The notes under the pieces were generated by a model, which was given only the letters and a program-made list of their open reading frames with translations, made no database searches and was not told where the DNA came from. From Nocardioides coralli (lineage in GTDB: Bacteria > Actinomycetota > Actinomycetes > Propionibacteriales > Nocardioidaceae), in contig NZ_CP082273.1 of assembly GCF_019880385.1 (NCBI RefSeq), positions 744,001-808,000 of the forward strand: DNA of 64,000 nucleotides. Reading direction: 5' to 3'. A program made the position numbers and the translations under genes. Numbering within the stretch: position 1 is the stretch's first letter; each line of letters opens with the position of its first letter. Shown piece after piece: positions 24,534-33,687 of this stretch.

Positions 24534-25982
24534 TCAGAGCAGCTGGCCGACCTGGTCCCAGAGCAGGATTGCGGAGAAGAAGCCGTAGAACACGACGGCC
24601 CACACGATCGCGCCCAGGCGGACGCCGGACAGTCCGATCTCCCGGGGGAGCACGCCCCGGTTCAGCTTGAGCAGCAGCGCGCTGTAGATGAACATCACGA
24701 TCCCGTTGAGCGCCGAGGCGATCACGAGCAGCAGCAGCGGCTGGTCGACGCCGAGCAGCAGGATGACCGACCCGAAGAGGATCATCGCCCACACGGTGAC
24801 GAAGTAGAGCCGGCTCTCGCTCCACCGCTGGCTGTCGCGCAGGGCTCCCGTGCGCAGCACGTCGGCCGTCAGGCGCGCGACCATGTCGAGGACCGCCAGG
24901 TTGGTGGAGAAGAGGACCGCGGTGCCGATCAGCCAGAACACGGTGCTCAGCCAGCCACCCACCGCCGAGCCGAGCGCGTCACCCTGCAGCCGGATGAAGT
25001 CGAGGCCCTCCGCGTCGGTGCCCGTGCCGACGGTGACGAACGTCAGGGTCATGAACACCAGCAGGGACACCCCGCCGATCAGCAGGAAGGTGAGCTGCTG
25101 CTCCCGGTCGGCCACCCGCCACCAGCCCTGCCAGCGCCGGAGGTTCTCGGCGTCCCGGCGGAAGAAGTAGCCGGTGGTCGGGCTGGCCTCCTCGCGGCCG
25201 GTGAACGGCGAGACGACCCGCGGCATCCGGGCCCCCATGCCCAGCCCCTTGTCGCGCACCCAGTTGGACTGGACGAGGTTCATGATGCCGCCGGCTCCCG
25301 CGAAGGCGATCGCACCCAGTAGCGGCGCCGCGCCGATGGTGGCGGCCGCGTCGGGGATGTCGCCGACCGCCGTGAAGCCGCCGGCCAGCTCGGCGTAGCC
25401 ATCACCCCCGATGAGCGTGAGCGCGGCGTACACCACGAAGCCGACGATGAGCGCGACCATGAAGAACTGGATCTTCTCGACAGTGCTGTAGACGACCGGG
25501 GAAGCGGTGAGCACGACGCCGATGAGGACGAGGACGCCGATGGTCGCGAACGGGATGACCTCCTCGGAGAAGCCGAACACGAACGAGAGCGTGGTCGTGC
25601 CACCGGTCGCCCAGCCGGGCCACATCCAGGCCAGCACCGCCATCGCCACGAACAGCAGGCCCCAGGGCCGCCACAGCCGGGTGAAGCCGGTGACCGCCGT
25701 CTCGCCGGTGGCGAGCGTGTAGCGCTCGATCTCCATGTTGAGGAAGTACTGGGTCGTCACGCCCAGCACGACCAGCCAGACGAGCACCAGACCGACCTGG
25801 GAGGCGATGGAGGGCCAGAGGATGTACTCCCCGGACCCGATCGCGCCGGCGAGCAGCAGCACGCTCGGACCCACGACCCGGCGGAGCGGGGCCGGTTCGG
25901 GCAGGTCGGCGTAGTGGACGGGTGGGACGTTGGTGTGGGGGATCTCGGTGGCGATCTCGCCGACCCCGGTGGTCTCCTGCAT
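24534..25982 (-). CDS. Nramp-family-like membrane transporter
   Basis: This is an integral membrane protein of 482 residues with about eleven hydrophobic helices. GPSVLLLAGAIGSGEYILWPSI near residue 40 resembles the first helix of Nramp-type proteins (GPG-x-GSGE-like rather than the DPGN metal motif). GAIAFAGAGGIMNLVQSNWVRDKG resembles the region of the sixth helix. The divergent motifs suggest a relative that may not carry manganese or iron. ATG 25982 has GAGGAG nine bases upstream. It is inserted, in opposite direction, between mazG and eno. Confidence 0.7.
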   Translation of the reverse strand: MQETTGVGEIATEIPHTNVPPVHYADLPEPAPLRRVVGPSVLLLAGAIGSGEYILWPSIASQVGLVLVWLVVLGVTTQYFLNMEIERYTLATGETAVTGFTRLWRPWGLLFVAMAVLAWMWPGWATGGTTTLSFVFGFSEEVIPFATIGVLVLIGVVLTASPVVYSTVEKIQFFMVALIVGFVVYAALTLIGGDGYAELAGGFTAVGDIPDAAATIGAAPLLGAIAFAGAGGIMNLVQSNWVRDKGLGMGARMPRVVSPFTGREEASPTTGYFFRRDAENLRRWQGWWRVADREQQLTFLLIGGVSLLVFMTLTFVTVGTGTDAEGLDFIRLQGDALGSAVGGWLSTVFWLIGTAVLFSTNLAVLDMVARLTADVLRTGALRDSQRWSESRLYFVTVWAMILFGSVILLLGVDQPLLLLVIASALNGIVMFIYSALLLKLNRGVLPREIGLSGVRLGAIVWAVVFYGFFSAILLWDQVGQLL

Positions 25983-26116
25983 CGAGCGGCACTCCTCTGT
26001 GCGACCTGCGGCCCGGGTGAGTGCTCCCTCGCGTCGAGGGCCACCCGAGTGGCAGGCGTCCCGGGAGGGACAACCCTCGACATTCCCGGCTCGAAGGTAG
26101 TCAGGTGTCGCGCCCG

Positions 26117-26166
26117 GGTCAACGGGCCGGTCGACGGCCCGGTTCGACGGCCCGGGTCGACGGCTC
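26117..26166. repeat. Short tandem repeat in eno upstream region
   Basis: Four imperfect units of 12-13 bases (consensus GGTCGACGGCCC) run in tandem between the transporter start and eno. They could bind a regulator or be simple low-complexity sequence. An eno -10 candidate TAGGCT lies at 26219-26224. Confidence 0.45.
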
Positions 26167-26241
26167 GGGAGTCGTCCCGCGGGGAGGGACGCCGCGCGCC
26201 CGTCGGGCGGGCCGCCACTAGGCTGGCCGCGCAGCAGCTGA

Positions 26242-27540
<1,299 letters not shown>

Positions 27541-27559
27541 GCCCACTACCGTTGGCCCG

Positions 27560-28117
27560 GTGAGCGAGCGACGAGCCGGGCGGCAGACGCGGGGGCCGGC
27601 CGGGCCCCGTCGCCCCGCGCGTCGGGGTCAGGAACGGGCAGCGGCCCGGACCCGTGCCACGACGACCGGCGAGACTCGGCGCCGGCCGCGGCTCACCGGC
27701 CGCGCGGCGGTCCTGGTCCTGGTGCTGGCGGTGCTCGCCGTCTCCTACGCCTCCTCGCTCAAGGCCTACCTGGTGCAGCGCGCCCACATCGCCGACCTCA
27801 AGGCCGAGATCGCGGAGACGTCGGCCGACATCGACGAGCTGGAGCGCGAGAAGCGCCGCTGGCGCGACGACGCGTTCGTGCGGGTGCAGGCCCGCGAGCG
27901 GTTCGGCTACGTGATGCCCGGTGAGACCGCCTACGTCGTCCTCGACGAGGACGGGGAGCCGGTCGAGAGCCGGGCGGAGCTCCACGACCCCGCCGAGGTG
28001 CTGGCCGAGCCGCCCACGCCGTGGTGGGAGGATGCGTGGGAGTCGGTGGAGCTCGCCGGCTCGCCGCCGCGCCACGACCCGCCGCCGGCCACCGACCTGG
28101 AGGCACCGAAGGATTGA
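27560..28117 (+). CDS. FtsB/DivIC-type septum formation initiator
   Basis: This is a small bitopic division protein of 185 residues. A basic N-terminus (about 1-55) is followed by one membrane helix (AAVLVLVLAVLAVSYA) and then a coiled coil (IADLKAEIAETSADIDELEREKRRW) ending in the RERFGYVMPGE motif of the family. It should bridge FtsL and FtsQ at the septum. The GTG at 27560 lies 7 bases after TACCGT (27547-27552), so an internal leaderless promoter is possible. Confidence 0.9.
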   Translation: MSERRAGRQTRGPAGPRRPARRGQERAAARTRATTTGETRRRPRLTGRAAVLVLVLAVLAVSYASSLKAYLVQRAHIADLKAEIAETSADIDELEREKRRWRDDAFVRVQARERFGYVMPGETAYVVLDEDGEPVESRAELHDPAEVLAEPPTPWWEDAWESVELAGSPPRHDPPPATDLEAPKD

Positions 28118-28134
28118 GCCCGGATGAGCCCACG

Positions 28135-28635
28135 ATGACCACCGTCGACCCCGCCGACGAGGCGGCGATCGAGCGGCAGCTGGGGCGCCCGCCCCGGGCG
28201 ATCGCCGGGATCGGTCACCGCTGCGGGTGCGGGCTGCCCGACGTCGTCACGACCGAGCCACGCCTGCCCGGCGGGACCCCGTTCCCGACCACGTACTACC
28301 TGACCTGTCCGCGGGCCGCCTCACGCATCGGCACGCTCGAGGGCTCCGGCCTGATGAAGGAGATGGAGGGCAGGCTCGGCGCCGACCCGGCGCTGGCCGC
28401 CGCCTACCGGGCGGCCCACGAGGCCTACCTCGAGGACCGGGCCGGGCTCGGCGACGTCCCCGAGATCGACGGGATCTCCGCCGGCGGCATGCCCGACCGC
28501 GTCAAGTGCCTCCACGTGCTGGCCGCCCATGCCCTGGCCGCCGGCCCGGGGGTCAACCCGTTGGGTGACGAGGTGCTGGAGTCGCTCGGGGAGTGGTGGG
28601 CGGAGGGTCCCTGCGTCGCCCCCACCGATGGGTGA
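28135..28635 (+). CDS. DUF501 family protein
   Basis: This actinobacterial conserved protein of 166 residues has unknown function. It has IGHRCGCGLPDVV near residue 25, TTYYLTCPRAASRIGTLE and MPDRVKCLHVLAAH, with conserved Cys/His residues that could bind metal. ATG 28135 follows ftsB by 17 bases. It overlaps the next gene by 8 bases, an arrangement also conserved in mycobacteria (eno-ftsB-DUF501-ppx). Confidence 0.9.
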   Translation: MTTVDPADEAAIERQLGRPPRAIAGIGHRCGCGLPDVVTTEPRLPGGTPFPTTYYLTCPRAASRIGTLEGSGLMKEMEGRLGADPALAAAYRAAHEAYLEDRAGLGDVPEIDGISAGGMPDRVKCLHVLAAHALAAGPGVNPLGDEVLESLGEWWAEGPCVAPTDG

Positions 28636-29548
28636 CGCGGTCGCCGCGATCGACTGCGGCACCAACACGGTCAAGCTGCTCGTCGGCAGCTTCGCGGGCG
28701 ACGGGCTCGACGTCGTCGAGCGGAGGTCGGAGGTGGTGCGCCTCGGGCAGGGCGTCGACGCGACGGGTCGACTGGGCGAGGAGGCGCTGGCACGCACCTT
28801 CGCCGCGCTCGACGACTACGCCGGTCTCGTCCGGGCCCACGGGGTCCCCCCGGAGCGGATCCGCTTCTGCGCGACCTCCGCGACCCGCGACGCCGCCAAC
28901 GCCGCGGAGTTCGCGTCCGGGGTCCACGCCCGCCTCGGGGTGAGCCCGGAGGTCCTCTCCGGCGACGAGGAGGCCGCGCTGGCCTTCGCCGGAGCGATGC
29001 GCGGCGTGGGCCACGCCACGGCTCCCCTGCTCGTGCTCGACGTGGGCGGTGGCTCCACCGAGGTGATCCTCGGCGACCGCGACGGTGTCCGGGTCGCCCG
29101 GTCGATGGACGTCGGCTCGGTCCGGCTCCACGAGCGCCACGTCCGTCACGACCCACCGACCGCGGCCGAGGTCGCCGCCGTCGCGGCCGACGTCGACGCC
29201 CACCTCGACGGGTGCGGCGTGCCGCTGGCGGAGGCCGCCACCGTCGTCGGGATCGCCGGGACCTGCACCAGCCTCGCCGCGGGGGTGCTGGACCTCCCGG
29301 CCTACGACCCTGCGGCGATCGACGGGTCGGCCCACGCGGTCGCCGAGGTCCGGGAGACCATCGACCGCGTGGTGGCGCTGACGGTCGACGAGCGGCGGGC
29401 ACTGCCCTGGTTGCACCCCGGCCGGGCCGACGTGATCGGCGCCGGGCTCGTCATCGTCGAGCGGGTGCTCGCTCGCACCACGGTCGCCGAGCTCGTCGTC
29501 AGCGAGTCCGACATCCTCGAGGGGATCGCGTGGTCGCTGGCGCCGTGA
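28628..29548 (+). CDS. Ppx/GppA phosphatase family protein
   Basis: This is an exopolyphosphatase / pppGpp phosphatase-like enzyme of the ASKHA fold, 306 residues. It is the short form without the C-terminal helical domains of E. coli Ppx. The phosphate-1 loop [14 protein letters not shown] is at the N-terminus, the second phosphate loop is [12 protein letters not shown], and STSRDAANA-like [10 protein letters not shown] and [12 protein letters not shown] follow. The ATG at 28628 overlaps the DUF501 gene. It likely acts on polyphosphate or alarmones; which one cannot be told from sequence. Confidence 0.9.
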   Translation: MGDAVAAIDCGTNTVKLLVGSFAGDGLDVVERRSEVVRLGQGVDATGRLGEEALARTFAALDDYAGLVRAHGVPPERIRFCATSATRDAANAAEFASGVHARLGVSPEVLSGDEEAALAFAGAMRGVGHATAPLLVLDVGGGSTEVILGDRDGVRVARSMDVGSVRLHERHVRHDPPTAAEVAAVAADVDAHLDGCGVPLAEAATVVGIAGTCTSLAAGVLDLPAYDPAAIDGSAHAVAEVRETIDRVVALTVDERRALPWLHPGRADVIGAGLVIVERVLARTTVAELVVSESDILEGIAWSLAP

Positions 29549-30363
29549 GCCCGCTGCCGCACCCGGTCACGGGCCAGCTGTTCCCGTCACCGGTCCCGGC
29601 CGGGACCGGGTGGCCGGACGACCCGGCGCGACCGGACACGCCCGTCGCGCGCACCGCTGCCGGCGTACGCCGCCTGGCGGCCGGACCCGACCTGGCCTCG
29701 CTCGACGCGCGGGTGAGCGTCTGCTCGGCGTGCCCGAGGCTCGTCGGCTGGCGGGAGCAGGTCGCCCGGGAGAAGCGGGCCTCGTTCGCCGACCAGCCCT
29801 ACTGGGGGCGGCCGATCGCCGGGTGGGGGTCGGCGACGCCCCGGATCCTCGTGGTGGGCCTGGCGCCGGCAGCCCACGGTGGCAACCGCACCGGCCGGGT
29901 CTTCACCGGCGACTCCAGCGGCGACTGGCTCTTCGCGAGCCTGAACCGCGTCGGCATCGCCACGCAGGAGACCTCCCGGCACGCCGGTGACGGGCAGCGC
30001 CTGGTCGAGGCCCGGATGGTCGCCACCGTGCGGTGCGCACCGCCACAGAACCAGCCGACCGTCGAGGAGCGCGACACGTGTGCGCCGTGGCTGGAGCGCG
30101 AGCTGCGGCTCGTGCTGCCGCACGTCCGGGTCGTGGTGGCGCTGGGGGGCTACGGCTGGGCCGCGTCGCTGCGAGGCCTCGAGAGCGCAGGGGTCGCCGT
30201 GCCGCGGCCGCGGCCCCGGTTCGGCCACGGCACCGAGGTCGGCCTCGACGGACTGACCCTGCTCGGGTGCTACCACCCGAGCCAGCACAACACCTTCACC
30301 GGGCGTCTCACGCCGGCCATGCTCGACGAGGTCCTCGGCCGGGCCCGCGCCCTGGCCCGGTGA
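29545..30363 (+). CDS. Family 5 uracil-DNA glycosylase (UdgB type)
   Basis: DNA repair enzyme removing uracil and other deaminated bases. It has 272 residues with an Fe-S cluster: Cys60 and Cys63 in SVCSACPRL, then Cys in VRCAPP and TCAPW. Motif A is [19 protein letters not shown], which lacks the acidic residue of families 1 and 4, as expected for family 5; motif B is [15 protein letters not shown] 29545 overlaps the ppx stop (GTGA). Confidence 0.92.
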   Translation: MSPLPHPVTGQLFPSPVPAGTGWPDDPARPDTPVARTAAGVRRLAAGPDLASLDARVSVCSACPRLVGWREQVAREKRASFADQPYWGRPIAGWGSATPRILVVGLAPAAHGGNRTGRVFTGDSSGDWLFASLNRVGIATQETSRHAGDGQRLVEARMVATVRCAPPQNQPTVEERDTCAPWLERELRLVLPHVRVVVALGGYGWAASLRGLESAGVAVPRPRPRFGHGTEVGLDGLTLLGCYHPSQHNTFTGRLTPAMLDEVLGRARALAR

Positions 30364-30367
30364 CAGG

Positions 30368-30895
30368 ATGAGCGTCGTGACCCTCCACGCGATCACCGTC
30401 CTCGGCCACGACCGACCCGGCATCATCGCCGAGACCACGCGCGCGCTGGCCGGCCTGGGCCTCAACCTCGAGGACTCCACGATGACGTTGCTACGCGGCC
30501 ACTTCGCGATGATGCTGGTCTGCGAGGGCACCGCCGGTGACGACGAGATCTCTTCCGCGCTCGCCCCGCTCGCCGAGGACGGCACCCTGACCGTGTCGGT
30601 CCGTGAGGTGCCGCAGGAGCACACCCCCGACACCGACGGGACCTCCTGGGTCCTCACCGTGCACGGCGGCGACCGGCCGGGGATCGTCTCCGCGGCCCTC
30701 GCACCGGTGGCCGCCGCGGGCGGCAACATCACCGACCTCACCACCCGGCTCGCCGGTGACCTCTACCTGCTCGTGGCTGAGCTCGACCTGCCCGCCGGAG
30801 CCGACGTCGACGCGCTCCGTGCAGAGGTCGACCACGCCGCCGGCGAGCTGGGCGTCGGCGCAACGCTGCGCGAGGCCGAGGCCGACGACCTGTGA
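30368..30895 (+). CDS. Double ACT-domain protein (GcvR-like)
   Basis: This is a 175-residue protein of two ACT domains. The first starts LHAITVLGHDRPGIIAE and the second SWVLTVHGGDRPGIVSA, each with the DRPGI ligand-loop motif. Such proteins sense amino acids (GcvR and relatives respond to glycine in proteobacteria); here the ligand is unknown. ATG 30368. The stop overlaps the def start (GTGA), so translation is coupled to peptide deformylase. Confidence 0.88.
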   Translation: MSVVTLHAITVLGHDRPGIIAETTRALAGLGLNLEDSTMTLLRGHFAMMLVCEGTAGDDEISSALAPLAEDGTLTVSVREVPQEHTPDTDGTSWVLTVHGGDRPGIVSAALAPVAAAGGNITDLTTRLAGDLYLLVAELDLPAGADVDALRAEVDHAAGELGVGATLREAEADDL

Positions 30896-31449
30896 TCCCG
30901 CACCCCTCCGTGGTGGCCTGGTCGGAGGTCGGGCTCGGCGCCACCGGCGTCGTACGCCGGGTGCTGACCGCGCCCGACCCGGCGCTGGCCACGCCCGGGG
31001 AGCCCGTGGACCCCACGGCGCCTGACGTGCGCCAGCTGGCCGCGGATCTGGTGGCGACGATGCGGGTCTCTCCCGGGTGCGTCGGCCTCGCGGCCCAGCA
31101 GGTGGGGATCTCGGCACCGGTCTTCAGCGTCGACGTGTCGACCCACCCCAAGACCCGGACGCACCACGGCACGTTCGTGCTGTGCAACGCCGAGGTCGTC
31201 GCCGCCAGCCGCAACGAGCGGGCGCGCGAGGGATGCATGAGCGTGCCGCACCTGACCGGCGACGTGAAGCGAGCCACGCGGCTGGTGGTCCGCGGCCAGC
31301 TGCCGGGGTCGGGGGAGGAGGTCGAGCTCGAGACCGACGCGTTCGAGGCGCGGGCGCTGCAGCACGAGATGGACCACTGCGCCGGGCTGCTGTTCCTCGA
31401 CCGGGTCGCCGGGGCGCATGCCGTCCACCCGCGCAAGACCTACCTATGA
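30892..31449 (+). CDS. def: Peptide deformylase
   Basis: Removes the formyl group from nascent proteins; a metal-dependent cytoplasmic enzyme. It has 185 residues. All three motifs are present: GLAAQQVG (motif 1), EGCMSVP (motif 2, with the metal Cys) and QHEMDH (motif 3, metal His residues and catalytic Glu). GTG 30892 overlaps the upstream stop. The start region VVAWSEVGLGATG precedes the core helix, so it may be a slightly divergent paralogue rather than the sole deformylase. Confidence 0.93.
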   Translation: MIPHPSVVAWSEVGLGATGVVRRVLTAPDPALATPGEPVDPTAPDVRQLAADLVATMRVSPGCVGLAAQQVGISAPVFSVDVSTHPKTRTHHGTFVLCNAEVVAASRNERAREGCMSVPHLTGDVKRATRLVVRGQLPGSGEEVELETDAFEARALQHEMDHCAGLLFLDRVAGAHAVHPRKTYL

Positions 31450-31472
31450 TGCGAGGCGGCACAGCCAGGTCC

Positions 31473-31546
31473 GCCCCGGTATCCCAATCGGCAGAGGAGG
31501 TCGCCTTAAAAGCGACTCAGTGTGGGTTCGACCCCCACCCGGGGCA
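31473..31546 (+). tRNA. tRNA-like gene with UAA anticodon and short variable loop
   Basis: A full cloverleaf can be drawn: acceptor GCCCCGG/CCGGGGC, D stem TCC/GGA, anticodon stem GTCGC/GCGAC with loop CTTAAAA (anticodon TAA at 31507-31509), variable loop TCAGT, T stem GTGGG/CCCAC with loop TTCGACC, discriminator A at 31546. CCA is not encoded. UAA reads the Leu codon UUA, but tRNA-Leu normally has a long variable arm and this one has five bases. UUA codons are extremely rare here. It may be an unusual tRNA-Leu, an orphan tRNA or a tRNA-like RNA. Confidence 0.8.
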
Positions 31547-31674
31547 CCCTGAGAATCAGCCCAGAACGGGAACAGCGGCGCGGGTGCGCTCGTTCTCCGG
31601 ATACCGCAACAACTAGACTGGAATGCACCGGCAGGCGTCAGATCGACGCCCGCCCGGCCTCCAAGGAGGAGACC

Positions 31675-32544
31675 ATGCAGAGCAACAACCCCGTGTTCCG
31701 CCGCTCGGAAGCGTTCAACGGCGCCGGGGCCACCGCCTACGGCAACCAGACCTATCCCGGCAACGGCGCCGCCTACCCCGGCTACGGCCAGCAGACGCCG
31801 TCCGGGTACGACCAGCAGTACGCGCCGACCGGCGCCGGCGAGCGGATGACGATCGACTCGGTCGTGCAGAAGACCGGCCTCTCGCTGGCCATCGTCTTCC
31901 TCACCGCGGCCGTCACCTGGTTCATGACCGGTGACATCCGGACCAGCGAGGACAACCTCGGGACCCTCTACCTGGCGCTGATGGTGGGTTCGTTCGGTGC
32001 CTTCGGTCTGTCGATGGTCAACTCGTTCAAGCGCGTGGTCAGCCCGCCGCTGGTGATCGCGTTCGCCGCCCTCGAGGGGGTGGCGCTCGGCGCGTTCAGC
32101 AAGCTGATCGACGCGATGTTCGTCAACGAGTCTGGGCTCGGCAACAACCTGGTCCTCCAGGCGGTCATCGGCACCTTCGCCGCGTTCGCCGGCACCCTGG
32201 CCGCCTACAAGTTCTTCGAGATCAAGGTCGGCCAGAAGTTCCGGACCTTCGTCATCGCCGCGATGTTCGGCATGGTGGCGCTCGGCCTGCTCGAGTTCGT
32301 GCTCGGCATGTTCGGCAACGCGATCGGGTTCCTCGGCTTCGGCGGGCTCGGCCTGCTGTTCTCGGTCGCCGGCCTGGTCCTCGGCGTGTTCATGCTGATC
32401 CTCGACTTCGACTTCGTCGAGCAGGGCATCGCCGCCGGCATCGAGGAGCGCGAGTCGTGGCGCGCGGCGTTCGCGATCACGGTCAGCCTGGTCTGGATCT
32501 ACACCAACCTGCTGCGGATCCTCGCGATCCTCCAGCAGGACTGA
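31675..32544 (+). CDS. Bax inhibitor-1/YccA family membrane protein
   Basis: This membrane protein has 289 residues. A Gly/Tyr/Gln-rich soluble N-terminus (about 1-55, for example YPGYGQQTPSGYDQQ) precedes seven hydrophobic helices. TIDSVVQKTGLSL before the first helix, and the acidic LILDFDFVEQGIAAG near the last, are typical of the family (the pH-sensing Asp pair region). ATG 31675 has a strong AAGGAGGA ribosome site. It lies downstream of the tRNA and ends at a long terminator. The cellular role in actinobacteria is unknown. Confidence 0.9.
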   Translation: MQSNNPVFRRSEAFNGAGATAYGNQTYPGNGAAYPGYGQQTPSGYDQQYAPTGAGERMTIDSVVQKTGLSLAIVFLTAAVTWFMTGDIRTSEDNLGTLYLALMVGSFGAFGLSMVNSFKRVVSPPLVIAFAALEGVALGAFSKLIDAMFVNESGLGNNLVLQAVIGTFAAFAGTLAAYKFFEIKVGQKFRTFVIAAMFGMVALGLLEFVLGMFGNAIGFLGFGGLGLLFSVAGLVLGVFMLILDFDFVEQGIAAGIEERESWRAAFAITVSLVWIYTNLLRILAILQQD

Positions 32545-32560
32545 CCCGACCGACAGTCCA

Positions 32561-32596
32561 CGACGGCCCGCCCGGAGCGCTCCGGGCGGGCCGTCG
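32561..32596. terminator. Bidirectional terminator, perfect 36-base palindrome
   Basis: CGACGGCCCGCCCGGAGC is followed directly by its reverse complement, between the convergent BI-1 and SGNH hydrolase genes. It ends one base before the stop codon of the hydrolase gene. Confidence 0.85.
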
Positions 32597-33625
32597 CTAC
32601 GTCCGGGCGTCCTCCTCGACCCGCTCCTCCGCCTCCGGGGCCTCGGCGGTCGCACGCGGGTGGCGCCGGCGTCGCCGCATCTCCACCCAGAGGCCGCGCA
32701 CCCCGCGGCGCGACCCGGCGACCTCCGTGCCTCCGAGCTCGGTGCCCGTGGTGCGCGCCGCCTCGATCGCGGCGACGGCGACGGGGCGGAGCTTCTCGCC
32801 ACGCCGCGCCTCCAGGAGCTCCGGGTCGTCGGGGCCCAGCCCGAGGGCGGCCAGCGCCGAGGGGAGCAGCACGTCCGCGAGGGCGCGGTAGCCCTCCGCG
32901 GAGGGGTGGAAGCGGTCAGGACCGAAGAGCAGCGCGGGCGCCGCGTCGAACTCGGGTCCGAGGATGTCGCCGAGCGAGACCGTGCGCCCGCCCTCGGCGA
33001 CGACCGCGATCGACTGCGCTGCCGCGAGCCGGCGCGACCACGCGCGGGCGATCTGCTTCAGCGGCGGCGGGATGGGGCGGATGGTGCCGAGGTCGGGACA
33101 GGTGCCGACCAGGACCTCGACCCCGGCCTCGCGCAGCCGCCGGACGCCCTCGGACAGGTTGCGCACCGACGTGGCCGGCAGCACCTGGTGGGTGATGTCG
33201 TTGACGCCGATGAGGATGACGGCCAGGTCGGGGTCGGTGCCGAGCGCCCGGTCCACCTGGGCGGCCAGGTCCCGTGACTCGGCGCCGACGACGGCCAGCT
33301 CGCGCAGGTGCACCCGGCGTCCGGCCTCGCGAGCGACGCCCGAGGCCAGGTGGGACCCCGGGGTCTCCTCCACGCGGTGGACGCCGTAGCCCGCGGCACT
33401 CGAGTCGCCGAGGAGGGCGATCTTGACGGCCGGGCCGCCGAGCCCCCGGCCGTACCACCCCGTGGCGTCCGGGGGAGGGGTCCCGAGCGGCTCGCCGATC
33501 GCCTTCCTGGCGAGCTTGGCCTCCGTGGCGAGCAGCCCGTAGAGCGCTCCCCCCACCACCGACAGCCCGCCGCCCCCGTAGGCGGCGGCTGCGGCGAGCT
33601 TGCGTGCGGCGGCGGCCTTTCCCAT
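32597..33625 (-). CDS. SGNH/GDSL-type hydrolase, membrane anchored
   Basis: This is an esterase/lipase-like enzyme of 342 residues. A short basic N-terminus and a Gly/Ala-rich hydrophobic stretch (about 10-32) suggest a membrane anchor or uncleaved signal. The SGNH blocks are ALLGDSSAAGYG (nucleophile Ser), GVND with the oxyanion Asn, and DRFHPSAEGY with the catalytic Asp and His. The C-terminal 60 residues are Arg/Glu-rich and probably disordered. ATG 33625 lies 7 bases after minus-strand TAGCCT (33638-33633), implying a leaderless transcript. The substrate is unknown. Confidence 0.87.
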   Translation of the reverse strand: MGKAAAARKLAAAAAYGGGGLSVVGGALYGLLATEAKLARKAIGEPLGTPPPDATGWYGRGLGGPAVKIALLGDSSAAGYGVHRVEETPGSHLASGVAREAGRRVHLRELAVVGAESRDLAAQVDRALGTDPDLAVILIGVNDITHQVLPATSVRNLSEGVRRLREAGVEVLVGTCPDLGTIRPIPPPLKQIARAWSRRLAAAQSIAVVAEGGRTVSLGDILGPEFDAAPALLFGPDRFHPSAEGYRALADVLLPSALAALGLGPDDPELLEARRGEKLRPVAVAAIEAARTTGTELGGTEVAGSRRGVRGLWVEMRRRRRHPRATAEAPEAEERVEEDART

Positions 33626-33632
33626 GCGGGCA

Positions 33633-33681
33633 AGGCTACGAGTTCGCCGATGTCCGCGTGACGCCTCTCCACCCCTAAGGT
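33633..33681. promoter_or_regulatory. Divergent leaderless promoters (SGNH hydrolase and cbs)
   Basis: The minus-strand -10 TAGCCT (33638-33633) lies 7 bases before the hydrolase ATG. The plus-strand -10 TAAGGT (33676-33681) lies 6 bases before the cbs GTG. Both genes therefore probably start at the 5' end of their messages. Confidence 0.5.
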
Positions 33682-33687
33682 GGCGGC

